64,000 nucleotides of DNA, taken from positions 23,842-87,841 of the forward strand of contig JBJEJA010000038.1 of assembly GCA_051877575.1 (NCBI GenBank), written 5' to 3'. Position numbers and translations under genes: made by a program. Below the pieces are notes generated by a model. The model made no database searches. It saw nothing but the letters and a program-made list of their open reading frames with translations, and had not been told where the DNA came from. This DNA is from UBA2882 sp051877575 (GTDB lineage: Bacteria > Bacillota > Clostridia > Lachnospirales > Lachnospiraceae). Positions 26,316 to 35,045 of this stretch are shown in pieces; within the stretch, counting starts at the first letter, position 1; every line of letters starts with the position of its first letter.

Positions 26316-26342
26316 CTTTCTCTCCCGTACAATCCACATAAA

Positions 26343-26612
26343 TTACATTTTTGATCTTAACGTTTCATCTAAAGAAATTATTTCATTGTCAATTGCAGTA
26401 ATTTTTTCTGCATCCCTGACTGCTGACCGTGAGTATGAGCTAAGTATCCCATTTATATCAGCAAAATATGAGCAGCATTTACCATTAACACTATGATTTG
26501 TATTTCCGAAAGTCACTTCTCCACCGTTCCCTAATTGTTCGGATGCATTGCTCAATTTTTCTTTTAAATCTGTTGCAATCTCCGTGACACTGATCAAATC
26601 TCCGTTAGGCAT
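26343..26612 (-). CDS. WXG100-like small helical protein of the LXG operon
   Basis: 89 residues starting MPNGDLISVTEIATDLKEKL at ATG 26612 with AAAGGAG upstream. A helical hairpin protein with a turn region around 'GNTNHSVNGKC'; no WXG is seen. It resembles the ~90-residue proteins that open LXG operons and help target the effector. First gene of the operon, 27 bp before the coiled-coil gene. Confidence 0.65.
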   Translation of the reverse strand: MPNGDLISVTEIATDLKEKLSNASEQLGNGGEVTFGNTNHSVNGKCCSYFADINGILSSYSRSAVRDAEKITAIDNEIISLDETLRSKM

Positions 26613-26651
26613 ATAGTTTTCTCCTTTTATTATCAATTTAACAATACCACA

Positions 26652-26715
26652 AATTCAAATCAGAATAAGTATAGCTGTCAAAATAACCCTTTTGCTGTCA
26701 AAATCAGACCCTTTT
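26652..26715 (-). promoter_or_regulatory. LXG operon promoter with two tandem direct repeats
   Basis: Reading the minus strand, AAAAGGGTCTGATTTTGACA-GC (26715-26694) is followed at once by AAAAGGGTTATTTTGACAGC (26693-26674). The second TTGACA serves as -35, with a 17-bp spacer to TTGAAT (26657-26652). The two copies on one DNA face are likely a regulator site. Confidence 0.6.
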
Positions 26716-26798
26716 GTGTTATGTTTACGCAAAACATATTTTAGGCGGCTTTGCAACAATTTTCTATATTTATATCATAAACGGTTCATATACAGCAT

Positions 26799-26833
26799 AA
26801 AAAGACAGATGAAACCTCTCCATCTGTCTTTTT
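26799..26833. terminator. Bidirectional terminator below hpf
   Basis: AAAAAGACAGAT (26799-26810) and ATCTGTCTTTTT (26822-26833), a perfect 12-bp stem with A and T tails. Confidence 0.88.
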
Positions 26834-26917
26834 ATTGCCGTTCTATCCGGCATCATATATTCTGTTTATAATCATCTTTTCCCATTCAACGGGAAATTTC
26901 CTTTACTGCTTGTCCGC

Positions 26918-27445
<528 letters not shown>

Positions 27446-27473
27446 GCTGCCCATCCCTTTCTGTTTAAAAGTG

Positions 27474-27510
27474 TATGGTAATTATACCATATTTTTCTTA
27501 AATTTTGCAA
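27474..27510 (-). promoter_or_regulatory. hpf promoter with palindrome over the -10 box
   Basis: TTGCAA (27510-27505), 18-bp spacer, TATAAT (27486-27481). TATGGTA-ATTA-TACCATA (27474-27491) is a perfect 18-bp palindrome that covers the -10 box, so a repressor site is likely. Confidence 0.6.
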
Positions 27511-27662
27511 CAATTTTAAAAATTGTCTTATGTTTTTTCACTTTAAAAAAGTCAAGCCAAAAACATTCATTTTCATAGGATTTTTTCATTTTCATGATTT
27601 GTGTACAAAACACTCGTTCGAAATGGTTTCCATAATTCTACGTTATTTTTCTTCTTTTTTTC

Positions 27663-27733
27663 TGTGGATAATGTGTATAACTTCGTGCATAAGTCAAATA
27701 TGCCCAAAATTAGCGGTTTTTAATTGTGGATAA
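27663..27733. promoter_or_regulatory. Cluster of DnaA-box-like sites
   Basis: TGTGGATAA (the complement of TTATCCACA) occurs at 27663-27671 and 27725-27733, and TGTGTATAA, one base off, at 27672-27680, all in the same orientation. The 475-bp interval 27446-27920 otherwise holds the hpf promoter, A/T-rich sequence and the NlpC terminator, with no gene seen. Confidence 0.5.
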
Positions 27734-27866
27734 CTTTCCCTTGACCGGACCGGTTAACCTGTTTTTTATGGTGATGTTTTTGGTTCTTTTGTGCATTTTG
27801 TCCAAAAACAAATTATTTCCGCGATGTCAGACTCAAAAAACAGATAAAGAACATCGCCTTTTTTCC

Positions 27867-27901
27867 CTCAAAAAAGGCTTCAGCCCTGTGGACTGAAGCC
27901 T
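27867..27901 (-). terminator. Terminator of the SH3b-NlpC/P60 gene
   Basis: AGGCTTCAG (27901-27893) pairs with CTGAAGCCT (27883-27875), then six T on the minus strand. Confidence 0.88.
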
Positions 27902-27920
27902 GATCTTACGCTTATCGTTA

Positions 27921-29165
27921 TTAGAAGATACGTCTTACGGAAAGTACCTGTCTGTAGTTTGCGTTGGATACTTTAATACCCGTTGCCGCTGTGGACGCAT
28001 GTACAATCTGTCCGCCACCGATGTAAATACCTACATGACCGGAGTAGCATACGATATCACCGGGCTGTGCATTTGCCAAACCGCCTACATCATATCCGCA
28101 TCCTCTCTGTGCACCGGAAGAATGAGGTAAGCCTACACCAAAGTGTGCATATACGCTCATAACGAAACCGGAGCAGTCTGTTCCGTTTGTCAGACTGGAA
28201 CCACCGTATACATACGGGTTGCCGACAAACTGCAATGCATAGCTTGCAACCGAGTTGCCCATTCCGGAACCGCCGCTGACCGTTGCACCGGATTTGGATG
28301 CTTCGGAATTGCTTGCCGCCGCATTTGCTTTCTTTCTGGCAGCTTCTTCTGCCGCAAGTCTGGCTTCTTCTTCAGCCTTGGACTCTGCTTTTACAAATTC
28401 GGTAGAAAGGGTAACGAATTCGGTGGAAACATATCCCTCACCTTCTTCAACGGATACTTTAATCCATCCGTCATTGACGCCTTCCTCCGTAACACTCAAT
28501 TCATCCTCGATCGGAACCATTCCGATAACAGAAGATTCTGTCGTAGGTTCCTGTCTTACAAATAAGGTGGTTGTCGTAACGGTTGCAATTCTCTTTCCTA
28601 CTTCTTTTGCAAGTTCAACCGCCTCATCACCGGTTACCACATACTCGGCTTTTACAAATCCCTGTACACTGCCGGATTTGATCTCATACCAGCCATCCTG
28701 CTCGGAGATAAATTCTCCTACGGAATCGTCATATAACTTACCAAGGATTTCTCCTTCTTCACTCGGCATGCTTCTGACATTTACGTAATCATTTACCTGT
28801 GCAATAACAAGATTGGAAAAGTCTTCTGCATCATTCTCAGAAACCACTTCTTCCTCCGCAACAACTTCAACCGTATCCTCAACAACCGGTTCCGTTGTAA
28901 CAACTGCCTGCTCAGCCGTGTGTATTGTTGTAAATCTGTCGCTGCTTGCTTCTCCTACCGCAAATTCCACATCAGCAGTAGTATTTGTCACAGGCTTGGA
29001 TGTTGTCTGTACAGCAGCAACCTCAACAGATGTTTCTTTTAATGCCGGAGCCGCTCCCACTGCCGGAAGTCCCATGGTACCCGCCTGTACCGGTACGGAT
29101 ACAGATGTTACCACAACAATCGTTGCACATATCCCTGCTACAGCTTTTATATATTTATGAAACAT
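27921..29165 (-). CDS. Secreted SH3b-NlpC/P60 peptidoglycan endopeptidase
   Basis: 414 residues. Signal peptide (residues 1-29, cleaving after VQA), a Val/Thr/Glu-rich linker, two bacterial SH3 domains (about 120-185 and 195-255, with VNDYVNVRSMPSEEGEILGK and FVRQEPTTESSVIGMVP), an Ala/Glu-rich coil, and a C-terminal NlpC/P60 domain. The catalytic Cys is in NGTDCSGFVMSVYAHFGV, His in YSGHVGIYIGGGQ and the third residue in QIVHAST. It cleaves stem-peptide bonds in the cell wall. Monocistronic, with its own promoter and terminator. Confidence 0.94.
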   Translation of the reverse strand: MFHKYIKAVAGICATIVVVTSVSVPVQAGTMGLPAVGAAPALKETSVEVAAVQTTSKPVTNTTADVEFAVGEASSDRFTTIHTAEQAVVTTEPVVEDTVEVVAEEEVVSENDAEDFSNLVIAQVNDYVNVRSMPSEEGEILGKLYDDSVGEFISEQDGWYEIKSGSVQGFVKAEYVVTGDEAVELAKEVGKRIATVTTTTLFVRQEPTTESSVIGMVPIEDELSVTEEGVNDGWIKVSVEEGEGYVSTEFVTLSTEFVKAESKAEEEARLAAEEAARKKANAAASNSEASKSGATVSGGSGMGNSVASYALQFVGNPYVYGGSSLTNGTDCSGFVMSVYAHFGVGLPHSSGAQRGCGYDVGGLANAQPGDIVCYSGHVGIYIGGGQIVHASTAATGIKVSNANYRQVLSVRRIF

Positions 29166-29229
29166 ATTTCCTCCACTTAGTTCTTAACAATTATTAAAAT
29201 TTGTTACAAATTTATTACATCTGTTTCAT

Positions 29230-29258
29230 AATATAGCATTATACACTTCCTTTGTCAA
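29230..29258 (-). promoter_or_regulatory. Promoter of the SH3b-NlpC/P60 gene
   Basis: TTGACA (29258-29253), 17-bp spacer, TATATT (29235-29230), about 60 bp before the ATG. The 278-bp divergent region to the SDR gene otherwise shows only TAAAAT near 29389 as a possible -10 for that gene. Confidence 0.8.
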
Positions 29259-29443
29259 CTCTTTCGTCATTTTTCCATAATTTTCCTATATAAATGTCGT
29301 CGAATGCCGTCCCCTATGTTTATTTTTGTATAAACAGGTTTATGACATGACTTTATGATTCCATCACACAGTTTCCAAAAAGTATGTTAAAATAGTAATA
29401 AACAGATAAGCATTCATAAACAGTTGAAAAGGAGGTATGCTTT

Positions 29444-30163
29444 ATGAGACGAACTGCTTTTATCACAGGCGCATCCCGCGGTATCGGAAAAGCCATCGCC
29501 ACAGAACTGGCAGCACATGATTACGATTTATATATTGTCTGTAAAAATTCCGGAGAACAGTTGTACCGTCTGAAAAATGAACTGGAAAAGAAGTTTCTTG
29601 TAAATGTTACCTGCTTTGTAGGCGATGTTGGTTCCTATGCGTTTATCAAAGAATGTTTCAGTGAAATCAGCCGTCTGGATGTTCTGGTCAACAATGCGGG
29701 GATTTCCTATGTCGGACTGGTTTCTGAAATGACCGAAAAGGATTGGGATTATATTATCAACACCAATCTTTCTTCCGCTTTTTATACTTCCAAATGTGCC
29801 GTTCCGGGCATGGTTCATGAGAAATCGGGGAAAATCATCAATATTTCTTCGGTCTGGGGTAATGTGGGTGCTTCCATGGAAGTAGCATACTCAGCTTCCA
29901 AAGGCGGATTAAATGCTTTCACACGGGCGCTGGCAAAAGAACTCGCACCAAGCAATATTCAGGTAAATGCCATTGCCTGCGGCGTAATCGATACAGATAT
30001 GAATAAATGTTTCAGTATGGAAGATATCGAGCTCCTGAAGGGAGAAATTCCCGCAGACCGTATGGGCACCATTGATGAAGTCGCAAGACTTGTAATGCAG
30101 ATCATCAACAGTCCTTCCTATCTGACGGGACAGGTTATTACATTAGACGGAGGCTGGCAGTGA
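29444..30163 (+). CDS. SDR family oxidoreductase (FabG-like)
   Basis: 239 residues. The Rossmann motif GASRGIGKAIA is at residues 8-18, NNAG at about 86-89, and the active site has Ser (INISSVWG) with YSASK. The end 'SYLTGQVITLDGGWQ' is the FabG-type tail. It resembles 3-oxoacyl-ACP reductase, but it is alone, not in a fab operon, so the substrate is open. Start with AAAGGAGGT. Confidence 0.88.
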   Translation: MRRTAFITGASRGIGKAIATELAAHDYDLYIVCKNSGEQLYRLKNELEKKFLVNVTCFVGDVGSYAFIKECFSEISRLDVLVNNAGISYVGLVSEMTEKDWDYIINTNLSSAFYTSKCAVPGMVHEKSGKIINISSVWGNVGASMEVAYSASKGGLNAFTRALAKELAPSNIQVNAIACGVIDTDMNKCFSMEDIELLKGEIPADRMGTIDEVARLVMQIINSPSYLTGQVITLDGGWQ

Positions 30164-30190
30164 CCAGCCTCTTTTTTAATAAGAAGATTG

Positions 30191-30499
30191 TTATATAAAT
30201 GACATGATCAGATAAACTATTATGACGATTGCCCATGCCAGCAAATTCCCTGCCAGCTCCACCACGGCCGGGATTTCTTTTTCACTTCTTTCGGAAAGGA
30301 CACGATACAGGATCCGATTTCCAAAATGAAACAATACCAGCAGGATCAGTGCCGTTATGGCCAGTGCCACATAAACGGCTGTTTGACCGTTCCCGGCATT
30401 TGCCAAACCGATCACAAAGCCAATCCCCAGCAAAACATATCCGCAGACACCCATGATCAGATTTATTATCCCCCATAATGCCCAATATTTATTATTCAT
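30191..30499 (-). CDS. Small membrane protein (102 aa)
   Basis: Three hydrophobic helices; starts MNNKYWALWGIINLIMGVCG at ATG 30499, overlapping the end of the upstream permease gene by 8 bp, with GTGGTG before it. The overlap argues for coupled translation with the AI-2E type permease. No family recognised. Confidence 0.6.
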   Translation of the reverse strand: MNNKYWALWGIINLIMGVCGYVLLGIGFVIGLANAGNGQTAVYVALAITALILLVLFHFGNRILYRVLSERSEKEIPAVVELAGNLLAWAIVIIVYLIMSFI

Positions 30500-31667
30500 C
30501 TGCCACACCACTTTCTTCTGTTATAATCTCACATCCGGCTTCACTGCATGCACCGACTCTTTTATTGACATCGCTCCTGAGCAGTTTATACACCGTTGCC
30601 GCAAGCGGAACTCCCAACAGCATACCTGCCACACCGGCAATCCCACCGCCGATCGTTACCGCAGCCAGCACCCACATACCGGGAAGCCCGATGGAAGAAC
30701 CGACCACTCTGGGATAAATGATATTTCCTTCCAGTTGCTGCAATATAACGAGAAAAACAACGAAGAAAACCGCCTTAACCGGACTGACAGTCAGAATCAT
30801 GAGGAATCCTACCGCACCTCCCAGATAAGCACCCACAACCGGTATCAATGCCGTCGCACCGATAAATGTTCCCACCATAGGCGCATACGGGAACCGGAAA
30901 ATTTTCATACCTATTATACAAAGAGTTCCCAAAATGATTGCTTCGGTAAACTGCCCGACTATAAAACTGGAAAACGTTTCATTTGCAACTTTTAAAACGC
31001 CCAACGCCTTATCCAGCAAAGCCGGTTTACAATATGCCGTTGCCAGCTTCATCATCTGTCTTTTCAATCTCTCTTTATTTACCAAAATATAAATGGAAAA
31101 GATCAGTCCGATGACAAAATTGGTAAGTCCCACGCTGATCGTTCCCACCAAAGTGATCGTAGACCCTACGATACCGCCGACACCGGAGGTTAAATATTTG
31201 AACAGTTTCTGAGCCATATCATCCCAGTTAAACTGCAGACCGTTGATCCATTTCTCCAATTCGGGAATCTGATCAGCGTGATCTGCCAGAAAATCCTGCA
31301 GCTTTGCCAGTTCAATCGGAATCCAATGTCCGATCAGGGTTATCGTGTTGATCAGTTCGGGCACAACCAATCTGATTACAAAAAAGATAATCAATACAAT
31401 CAGAAAGAGGGAAAGAAAAATACAAACCATCCGCTTCGTTTTCTTTATTAATTTATTCTGACTCTTGGGAAAGTACCATTTCTCCAACTTTCGCATAATA
31501 ATATTCAAAATATACGCTATAATTCCACCCAGCACCAGGGGAAATGCTATACGCCAAAGCTTACCGATAAATTCCAGCAGCACACTGAATTTGGTTATCA
31601 CAAGCACTAAAACCGCCGCCAGCAGAAAATATTTAACAACTCTTTTATCCATTTTTTCGTGTTTCAT
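30492..31667 (-). CDS. AI-2E family transporter (PerM/YdbI-like)
   Basis: 391 residues, about eight membrane helices. The family C-terminal block is present: FPYAPMVGTFIGATALIPVVGAY spans two conserved turns and LQQLEGNIIYPRVVGSSIGL is the diagnostic LEGNxxxP motif, followed by GLPGMWVLAAVTIGGGIAG. Members export AI-2-like or other small solutes or ions; the substrate cannot be told. Start with AGGAAAG upstream. Confidence 0.9.
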   Translation of the reverse strand: MKHEKMDKRVVKYFLLAAVLVLVITKFSVLLEFIGKLWRIAFPLVLGGIIAYILNIIMRKLEKWYFPKSQNKLIKKTKRMVCIFLSLFLIVLIIFFVIRLVVPELINTITLIGHWIPIELAKLQDFLADHADQIPELEKWINGLQFNWDDMAQKLFKYLTSGVGGIVGSTITLVGTISVGLTNFVIGLIFSIYILVNKERLKRQMMKLATAYCKPALLDKALGVLKVANETFSSFIVGQFTEAIILGTLCIIGMKIFRFPYAPMVGTFIGATALIPVVGAYLGGAVGFLMILTVSPVKAVFFVVFLVILQQLEGNIIYPRVVGSSIGLPGMWVLAAVTIGGGIAGVAGMLLGVPLAATVYKLLRSDVNKRVGACSEAGCEIITEESGVADE

Positions 31668-31744
31668 CTTTTCGCTTTCCTTTCATATCATACATGTGCC
31701 TTCGGTTATTATAACATACTTTCTTCAAATGTAACTACAGAAAC

Positions 31745-31773
31745 TTGATTGCCGTCACATATGACATTATGGT
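31745..31773 (+). promoter_or_regulatory. Promoter of the DHH phosphoesterase gene
   Basis: TTGATT (31745-31750), 17-bp spacer, TATGGT (31768-31773). Confidence 0.5.
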
Positions 31774-31830
31774 AAAATAGGTAAAACAATATTGCATGTG
31801 CACAAACTTGTGTCATTCAAAGGAGATACT

Positions 31831-32835
31831 ATGGTTTTTTTCGATTATATCAAAAAGTATGAGAATAAACATATTTTTATCCAGACGCATAATTTCCCGG
31901 ATCCGGATGCCCTCGGCAGCGCCTACGGTCTTTCCCGTCTTCTGGAACATTTCAATGTGCGTTCCACCCTTTGCTACGACGGCAAAATCGATACTTTGAG
32001 CACCAAAAGAATATTGCAGGAATTTCAAATCGATATCTATTCCAAAGACCAGCTTCATGAAATGACGGCAGAAAGTCCGATCATTCTGGTGGACAGTCAA
32101 AAAGAAGCCGGAAATATCACAGATCTTGTCGGAGACGAAATTGCCTGTATCGACCACCATCCTACTGTTGTTCCCATCGATTACGAGTATAAAGATGTGC
32201 GTTTGGTTGGTGCCTGCTGTACCCTGATTGCCGAATATTTTCAAAAAGCCGGCATTATCCCGGACAAGCAGACTGCCACTGCGCTGTTGTACGGGATTAA
32301 AATGGATACCAACCAGTTTACCAGAGGCGTCACGGAAGCCGATATCGAAATGTATGCCTTTTTAAATCCTTATATTGATGAAAACGCCTTGCGGACAGTA
32401 TCCAGCAATACCCTGGAATTTTCCGATCTTTCTGCCTTTGGTGCGGTTTTCCAGACCATCCGCGTTTTTGAAAAAGTGGGCATCGCATACATTCCCTTTT
32501 CCTGTCCGGATGCTTTGATCGCCATGATCTCCGATTTTATTCTGACTTTGAATGAAGTCGAATTTGTCATCGTCTACGCCAAACGGGATCTGGATTGGAA
32601 ATTCTCCGTCAGAAGCGAAAATGAACATATGGATGCCGGAGAAATCATCCACGAAGCACTTTTGGGAATCGGAAGCGGCGGCGGACATGCTTGTATGGCG
32701 GGCGGTATTATCCCAATTGCCATAATCAGGGAAATGGGACGCAGTGCAGATACCCGGATTTGTGAATTGTTTTTAAATACAATAAAAAGAATAGGAGAAG
32801 AGCCGCTTTATTCCGACTCTTCTCCCAAAGCTTAA
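31831..32835 (+). CDS. DHH/DHHA1 family phosphoesterase (NrnA-like)
   Basis: 334 residues starting MVFFDYIKKYENKHIFIQTH at ATG 31831 with AAAGGAG 5 bases upstream. Motif I is HNFPDPDALGSAYGL (D-x-D), then VDSQKE, and the DHH motif lies in CIDHHPTVVP. The C-terminal DHHA1 domain ends with GSGGGHACMAGG. NrnA-like members degrade nanoRNA, pAp or linear dinucleotides; GdpP-like cyclic dinucleotide specificity usually needs extra domains absent here. Confidence 0.88.
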   Translation: MVFFDYIKKYENKHIFIQTHNFPDPDALGSAYGLSRLLEHFNVRSTLCYDGKIDTLSTKRILQEFQIDIYSKDQLHEMTAESPIILVDSQKEAGNITDLVGDEIACIDHHPTVVPIDYEYKDVRLVGACCTLIAEYFQKAGIIPDKQTATALLYGIKMDTNQFTRGVTEADIEMYAFLNPYIDENALRTVSSNTLEFSDLSAFGAVFQTIRVFEKVGIAYIPFSCPDALIAMISDFILTLNEVEFVIVYAKRDLDWKFSVRSENEHMDAGEIIHEALLGIGSGGGHACMAGGIIPIAIIREMGRSADTRICELFLNTIKRIGEEPLYSDSSPKA

Positions 32836-32860
32836 AGGGCAGTCTCATCTGCCTTTTTTG
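32834..32860 (+). terminator. Terminator after the DHH gene
   Basis: GGCAG-TCTCAT-CTGCC (32838-32853), with flanking A/T pairs, then six T. It overlaps the 3' end of the convergent membrane-protein gene. Confidence 0.75.
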
Positions 32861-33342
32861 ATTCTTTCCAATTCCTCTTCCACATCTACGGAAGTCATGG
32901 AACTGTTTCCGTGTCTGCGGTTGGTCTTTCGCGCCCGATAACCGCCGCGGTCTTCGTCCTCATCCTTGTAATCGCTGACCAGAAGCACTTTGGCAAGTAA
33001 GCCGGCACCACCAAAAATCAGCACCAGGATCAGCACCCACTCATACAGGGTGATTACCGTCAAATGGATATTGGTAGATGCAATCACACCCACAATGATC
33101 AGTAATACACCGATACCCGTCATGATTTTGGACGGAAAAGATGCCCCGCTGGCAAACATCCAGACAATACCGATGATCAACGGTACAATGATCAACCCCG
33201 ATGTCATCCTCATCCCTCCCAGGGAAAATCCTCCCATAAAGGAAGAATATACAATGACCTTTTGGGAAAAGATGAACAATCCCGAAATCAACATTGCAAG
33301 CCCGGCCAGAAATTGAAGCAACTCATTTTTTGCATTTTTCAT
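32845..33342 (-). CDS. Four-helix membrane protein of unknown function (165 aa)
   Basis: Four hydrophobic segments within residues 1-120, then a charged cytoplasmic tail with DYKDEDEDRGGYRARKTNRR. GAGGAGGGG stands 6 bases before the ATG, a very strong site. No family recognised. Convergent with the DHH gene. Confidence 0.75.
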   Translation of the reverse strand: MKNAKNELLQFLAGLAMLISGLFIFSQKVIVYSSFMGGFSLGGMRMTSGLIIVPLIIGIVWMFASGASFPSKIMTGIGVLLIIVGVIASTNIHLTVITLYEWVLILVLIFGGAGLLAKVLLVSDYKDEDEDRGGYRARKTNRRHGNSSMTSVDVEEELERIKKGR

Positions 33343-33478
33343 GTGAACCCCTCCTCGTTACTCCTATTATGACGAAAAGAAACCGAAAAATCAACCCCGA
33401 CAAAATAAATGATATTTTTTACTCTTCCCGGATAGATAAAAAATGAAAAACCTGCATCACAATTTCGCTTTTCATCTG

Positions 33479-33517
33479 TTGCTTTTCTTTTGTGCTTATG
33501 GTATGATTATTCATACC
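33479..33517 (+). promoter_or_regulatory. Promoter with palindromic operator before the AbrB-type gene
   Basis: TTGCTT (33479-33484), 17-bp spacer, TATGAT (33502-33507). The perfect inverted repeat GGTATGA-TTAT-TCATACC (33500-33517) covers the -10 box, so autorepression by the AbrB-like product is likely. Confidence 0.65.
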
Positions 33518-33542
33518 AATCATACTGTAAGGAGGGAAATTC

Positions 33543-33776
33543 ATGGAAATACCGGAAGGAAAATACGCCTGGATGGTAAAAATCGGAGAGAAAGGTCAAT
33601 TTGTCATCCCCAAAGAAGCGCGGGAAATGTTTGATCTGCAGCCGGGCAATGAAATACTTGTGCTGGGCGACGTAAACCGCGGAATCGCCATCCTGCCAAA
33701 AGCAATGCAGAAAGAGTTTATGAAAAACATTTTTTCCGAAATGAAAAACGGAGAACAGGAGGCACCAAATGAGTAA
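33543..33776 (+). CDS. AbrB/SpoVT-fold DNA-binding protein
   Basis: 77 residues. The swapped-hairpin domain covers residues 8-55: WMVKIGEKGQFVIPKEAREM then DLQPGNEILVLGDVNRGIAI, the standard AbrB/MazE 'KGQxxIPKxxR' pattern. The C-terminal ~25 residues (KEFMKNIFSEM) are helical. AAGGAGGG precedes the ATG. Its last 8 bases overlap the glycosyltransferase gene, so it probably regulates that gene and itself. An antitoxin role is less likely because no toxin follows. Confidence 0.88.
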   Translation: MEIPEGKYAWMVKIGEKGQFVIPKEAREMFDLQPGNEILVLGDVNRGIAILPKAMQKEFMKNIFSEMKNGEQEAPNE

Positions 33777-34950
33777 AATTGTTTTCTTTTGTATTCCCGC
33801 ATACGGACATACAAATCCTACCCTGGGTGTAGTAAGAGAACTGGTCAACAGAGGGCATCAGGTATGGTATTATTCCTATAACTCCATGCGTGAAAAGATC
33901 GAGTCGGCAGGAGCAGCTTTTGTTTCCTGTGACGATTATGATATGGAACAGAAACTTACGCCCAAAGATGCCGCACGCATCGGCAAAGATCTGGCATTTT
34001 CAACCAAGATCATAGTTGATACAACACTGGCTCTTGATGACATGGTGTGTGCAGAGATGGAAAAATTGAAACCGGATTGTATCGTAGCGGATTCTATGGC
34101 TATATGGGGCAAGGCTATTGCCATGAAACTGAATATTCCCTTTGTCTCCTCTACCACAACCTTTGCCTTTAATCAATACTCTGCCAAGATTATGAAACAG
34201 GGGATGGGCGATTTGTTTAAAATGATATTTTCCATGCCTAAGATAAACAAAGACCTCAAACGTCTGCAGGATAAGGGGTATCCCGTCAAAAACATTCTGG
34301 ATATTATCCAAAATGATGACAATACCCATACCGTGGTTTATACTTCACCGGAGTTTCAACCCTGCTCCGACACTTTTTCGGATAAATATGCTTTTGTCGG
34401 ACCGTCTGTACGTCCCGCGGAAAGTGAGATCGTGAAGACAAAAGATAAGCTGGTCTATATTTCGATGGGTACGGTCAACAATGATATGCTGCCGCTATAT
34501 CAAAACGCCATCAGTGCATTTGCCGAGACCGATTATCAGGTAATCATGTCTGTGGGTAATCTGGTACCCATAGAAAAATTTGGAGATTTACCGGAAAATA
34601 TATCCGTATACTCCGGTGTGGATCAGATCGCAGTGCTCCAAAAAGCAGACGCTTTCATCTCCCACTGCGGCATGAACAGTGTCAATGAAAGCCTGTATTT
34701 CGGGGTTCCGCTTATTATGCTTCCCCAGACTGCTGAGCAGGGTGGTGTTGCCGAGCAGGTATCCCGGCTGGGTGCCGGAATGAAGCTGGAGAAAACGGAT
34801 TCTGTCTCAATTTTCAATGCCGTAAGCAGTATATTCAGCGATCCTTCCTATAGAGAAAAAGCAGTCTCCATCTCAGACGGGTTCAAACGATGTCCCGGTG
34901 CAAAGGGTGCCGCAGATAAGATCATCAGTGTCTGCAATTCTCCTTCGTGA
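33769..34950 (+). CDS. MGT-family UDP-glycosyltransferase (GT1, macrolide-type)
   Basis: 393 residues, GT-B fold. The start SKIVFFCIPAYGHTNPTLGV carries the catalytic-His loop. The donor-binding C-terminal domain has LVYISMGTVNND, HCGMNSVNESLYFGVPLIML and PQTAEQGGVAEQVSRLGAG, the GT1 signature. The closest group (MGT, as in OleD or YjiC-type enzymes) glycosylates macrolides, flavonoids or other small hydrophobic acceptors, often for detoxification. Overlap with the AbrB-like gene suggests a small regulated resistance or modification unit. Confidence 0.9.
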   Translation: MSKIVFFCIPAYGHTNPTLGVVRELVNRGHQVWYYSYNSMREKIESAGAAFVSCDDYDMEQKLTPKDAARIGKDLAFSTKIIVDTTLALDDMVCAEMEKLKPDCIVADSMAIWGKAIAMKLNIPFVSSTTTFAFNQYSAKIMKQGMGDLFKMIFSMPKINKDLKRLQDKGYPVKNILDIIQNDDNTHTVVYTSPEFQPCSDTFSDKYAFVGPSVRPAESEIVKTKDKLVYISMGTVNNDMLPLYQNAISAFAETDYQVIMSVGNLVPIEKFGDLPENISVYSGVDQIAVLQKADAFISHCGMNSVNESLYFGVPLIMLPQTAEQGGVAEQVSRLGAGMKLEKTDSVSIFNAVSSIFSDPSYREKAVSISDGFKRCPGAKGAADKIISVCNSPS

Positions 34951-34962
34951 GCTGCTTGAAAC

Positions 34963-35018
34963 AAAGGGCTGCTGCATCGGGCATTCTGAAGAAAATGCCG
35001 GATACAACAGCCCTTTAT
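34963..35018. terminator. Convergent terminator between the glycosyltransferase and the symporter
   Basis: AAAGGGCTG (34963-34971) pairs with CAGCCCTTT (35008-35016), with inner GGCATT/AATGCC pairing. Confidence 0.65.
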
Positions 35019-35045
35019 ATTATTTATCTGTCATTTCAACTTCTT

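Noticed and set aside
27663..27733. Replication origin
   Set aside because: Only three DnaA-like sites, no dnaA/dnaN or strand switch of many genes, and ordinary housekeeping genes on both sides.
28255..29160. Plus-strand Ser/Thr-rich frames opposite the NlpC/P60 gene
   Set aside because: They mirror the Val/Glu/Ala-rich coding sequence of the real gene and have no start signals.
33543..34950. Type II toxin-antitoxin pair (AbrB/MazE-like antitoxin)
   Set aside because: The partner is a full glycosyltransferase with donor-site motifs, not a small toxin.
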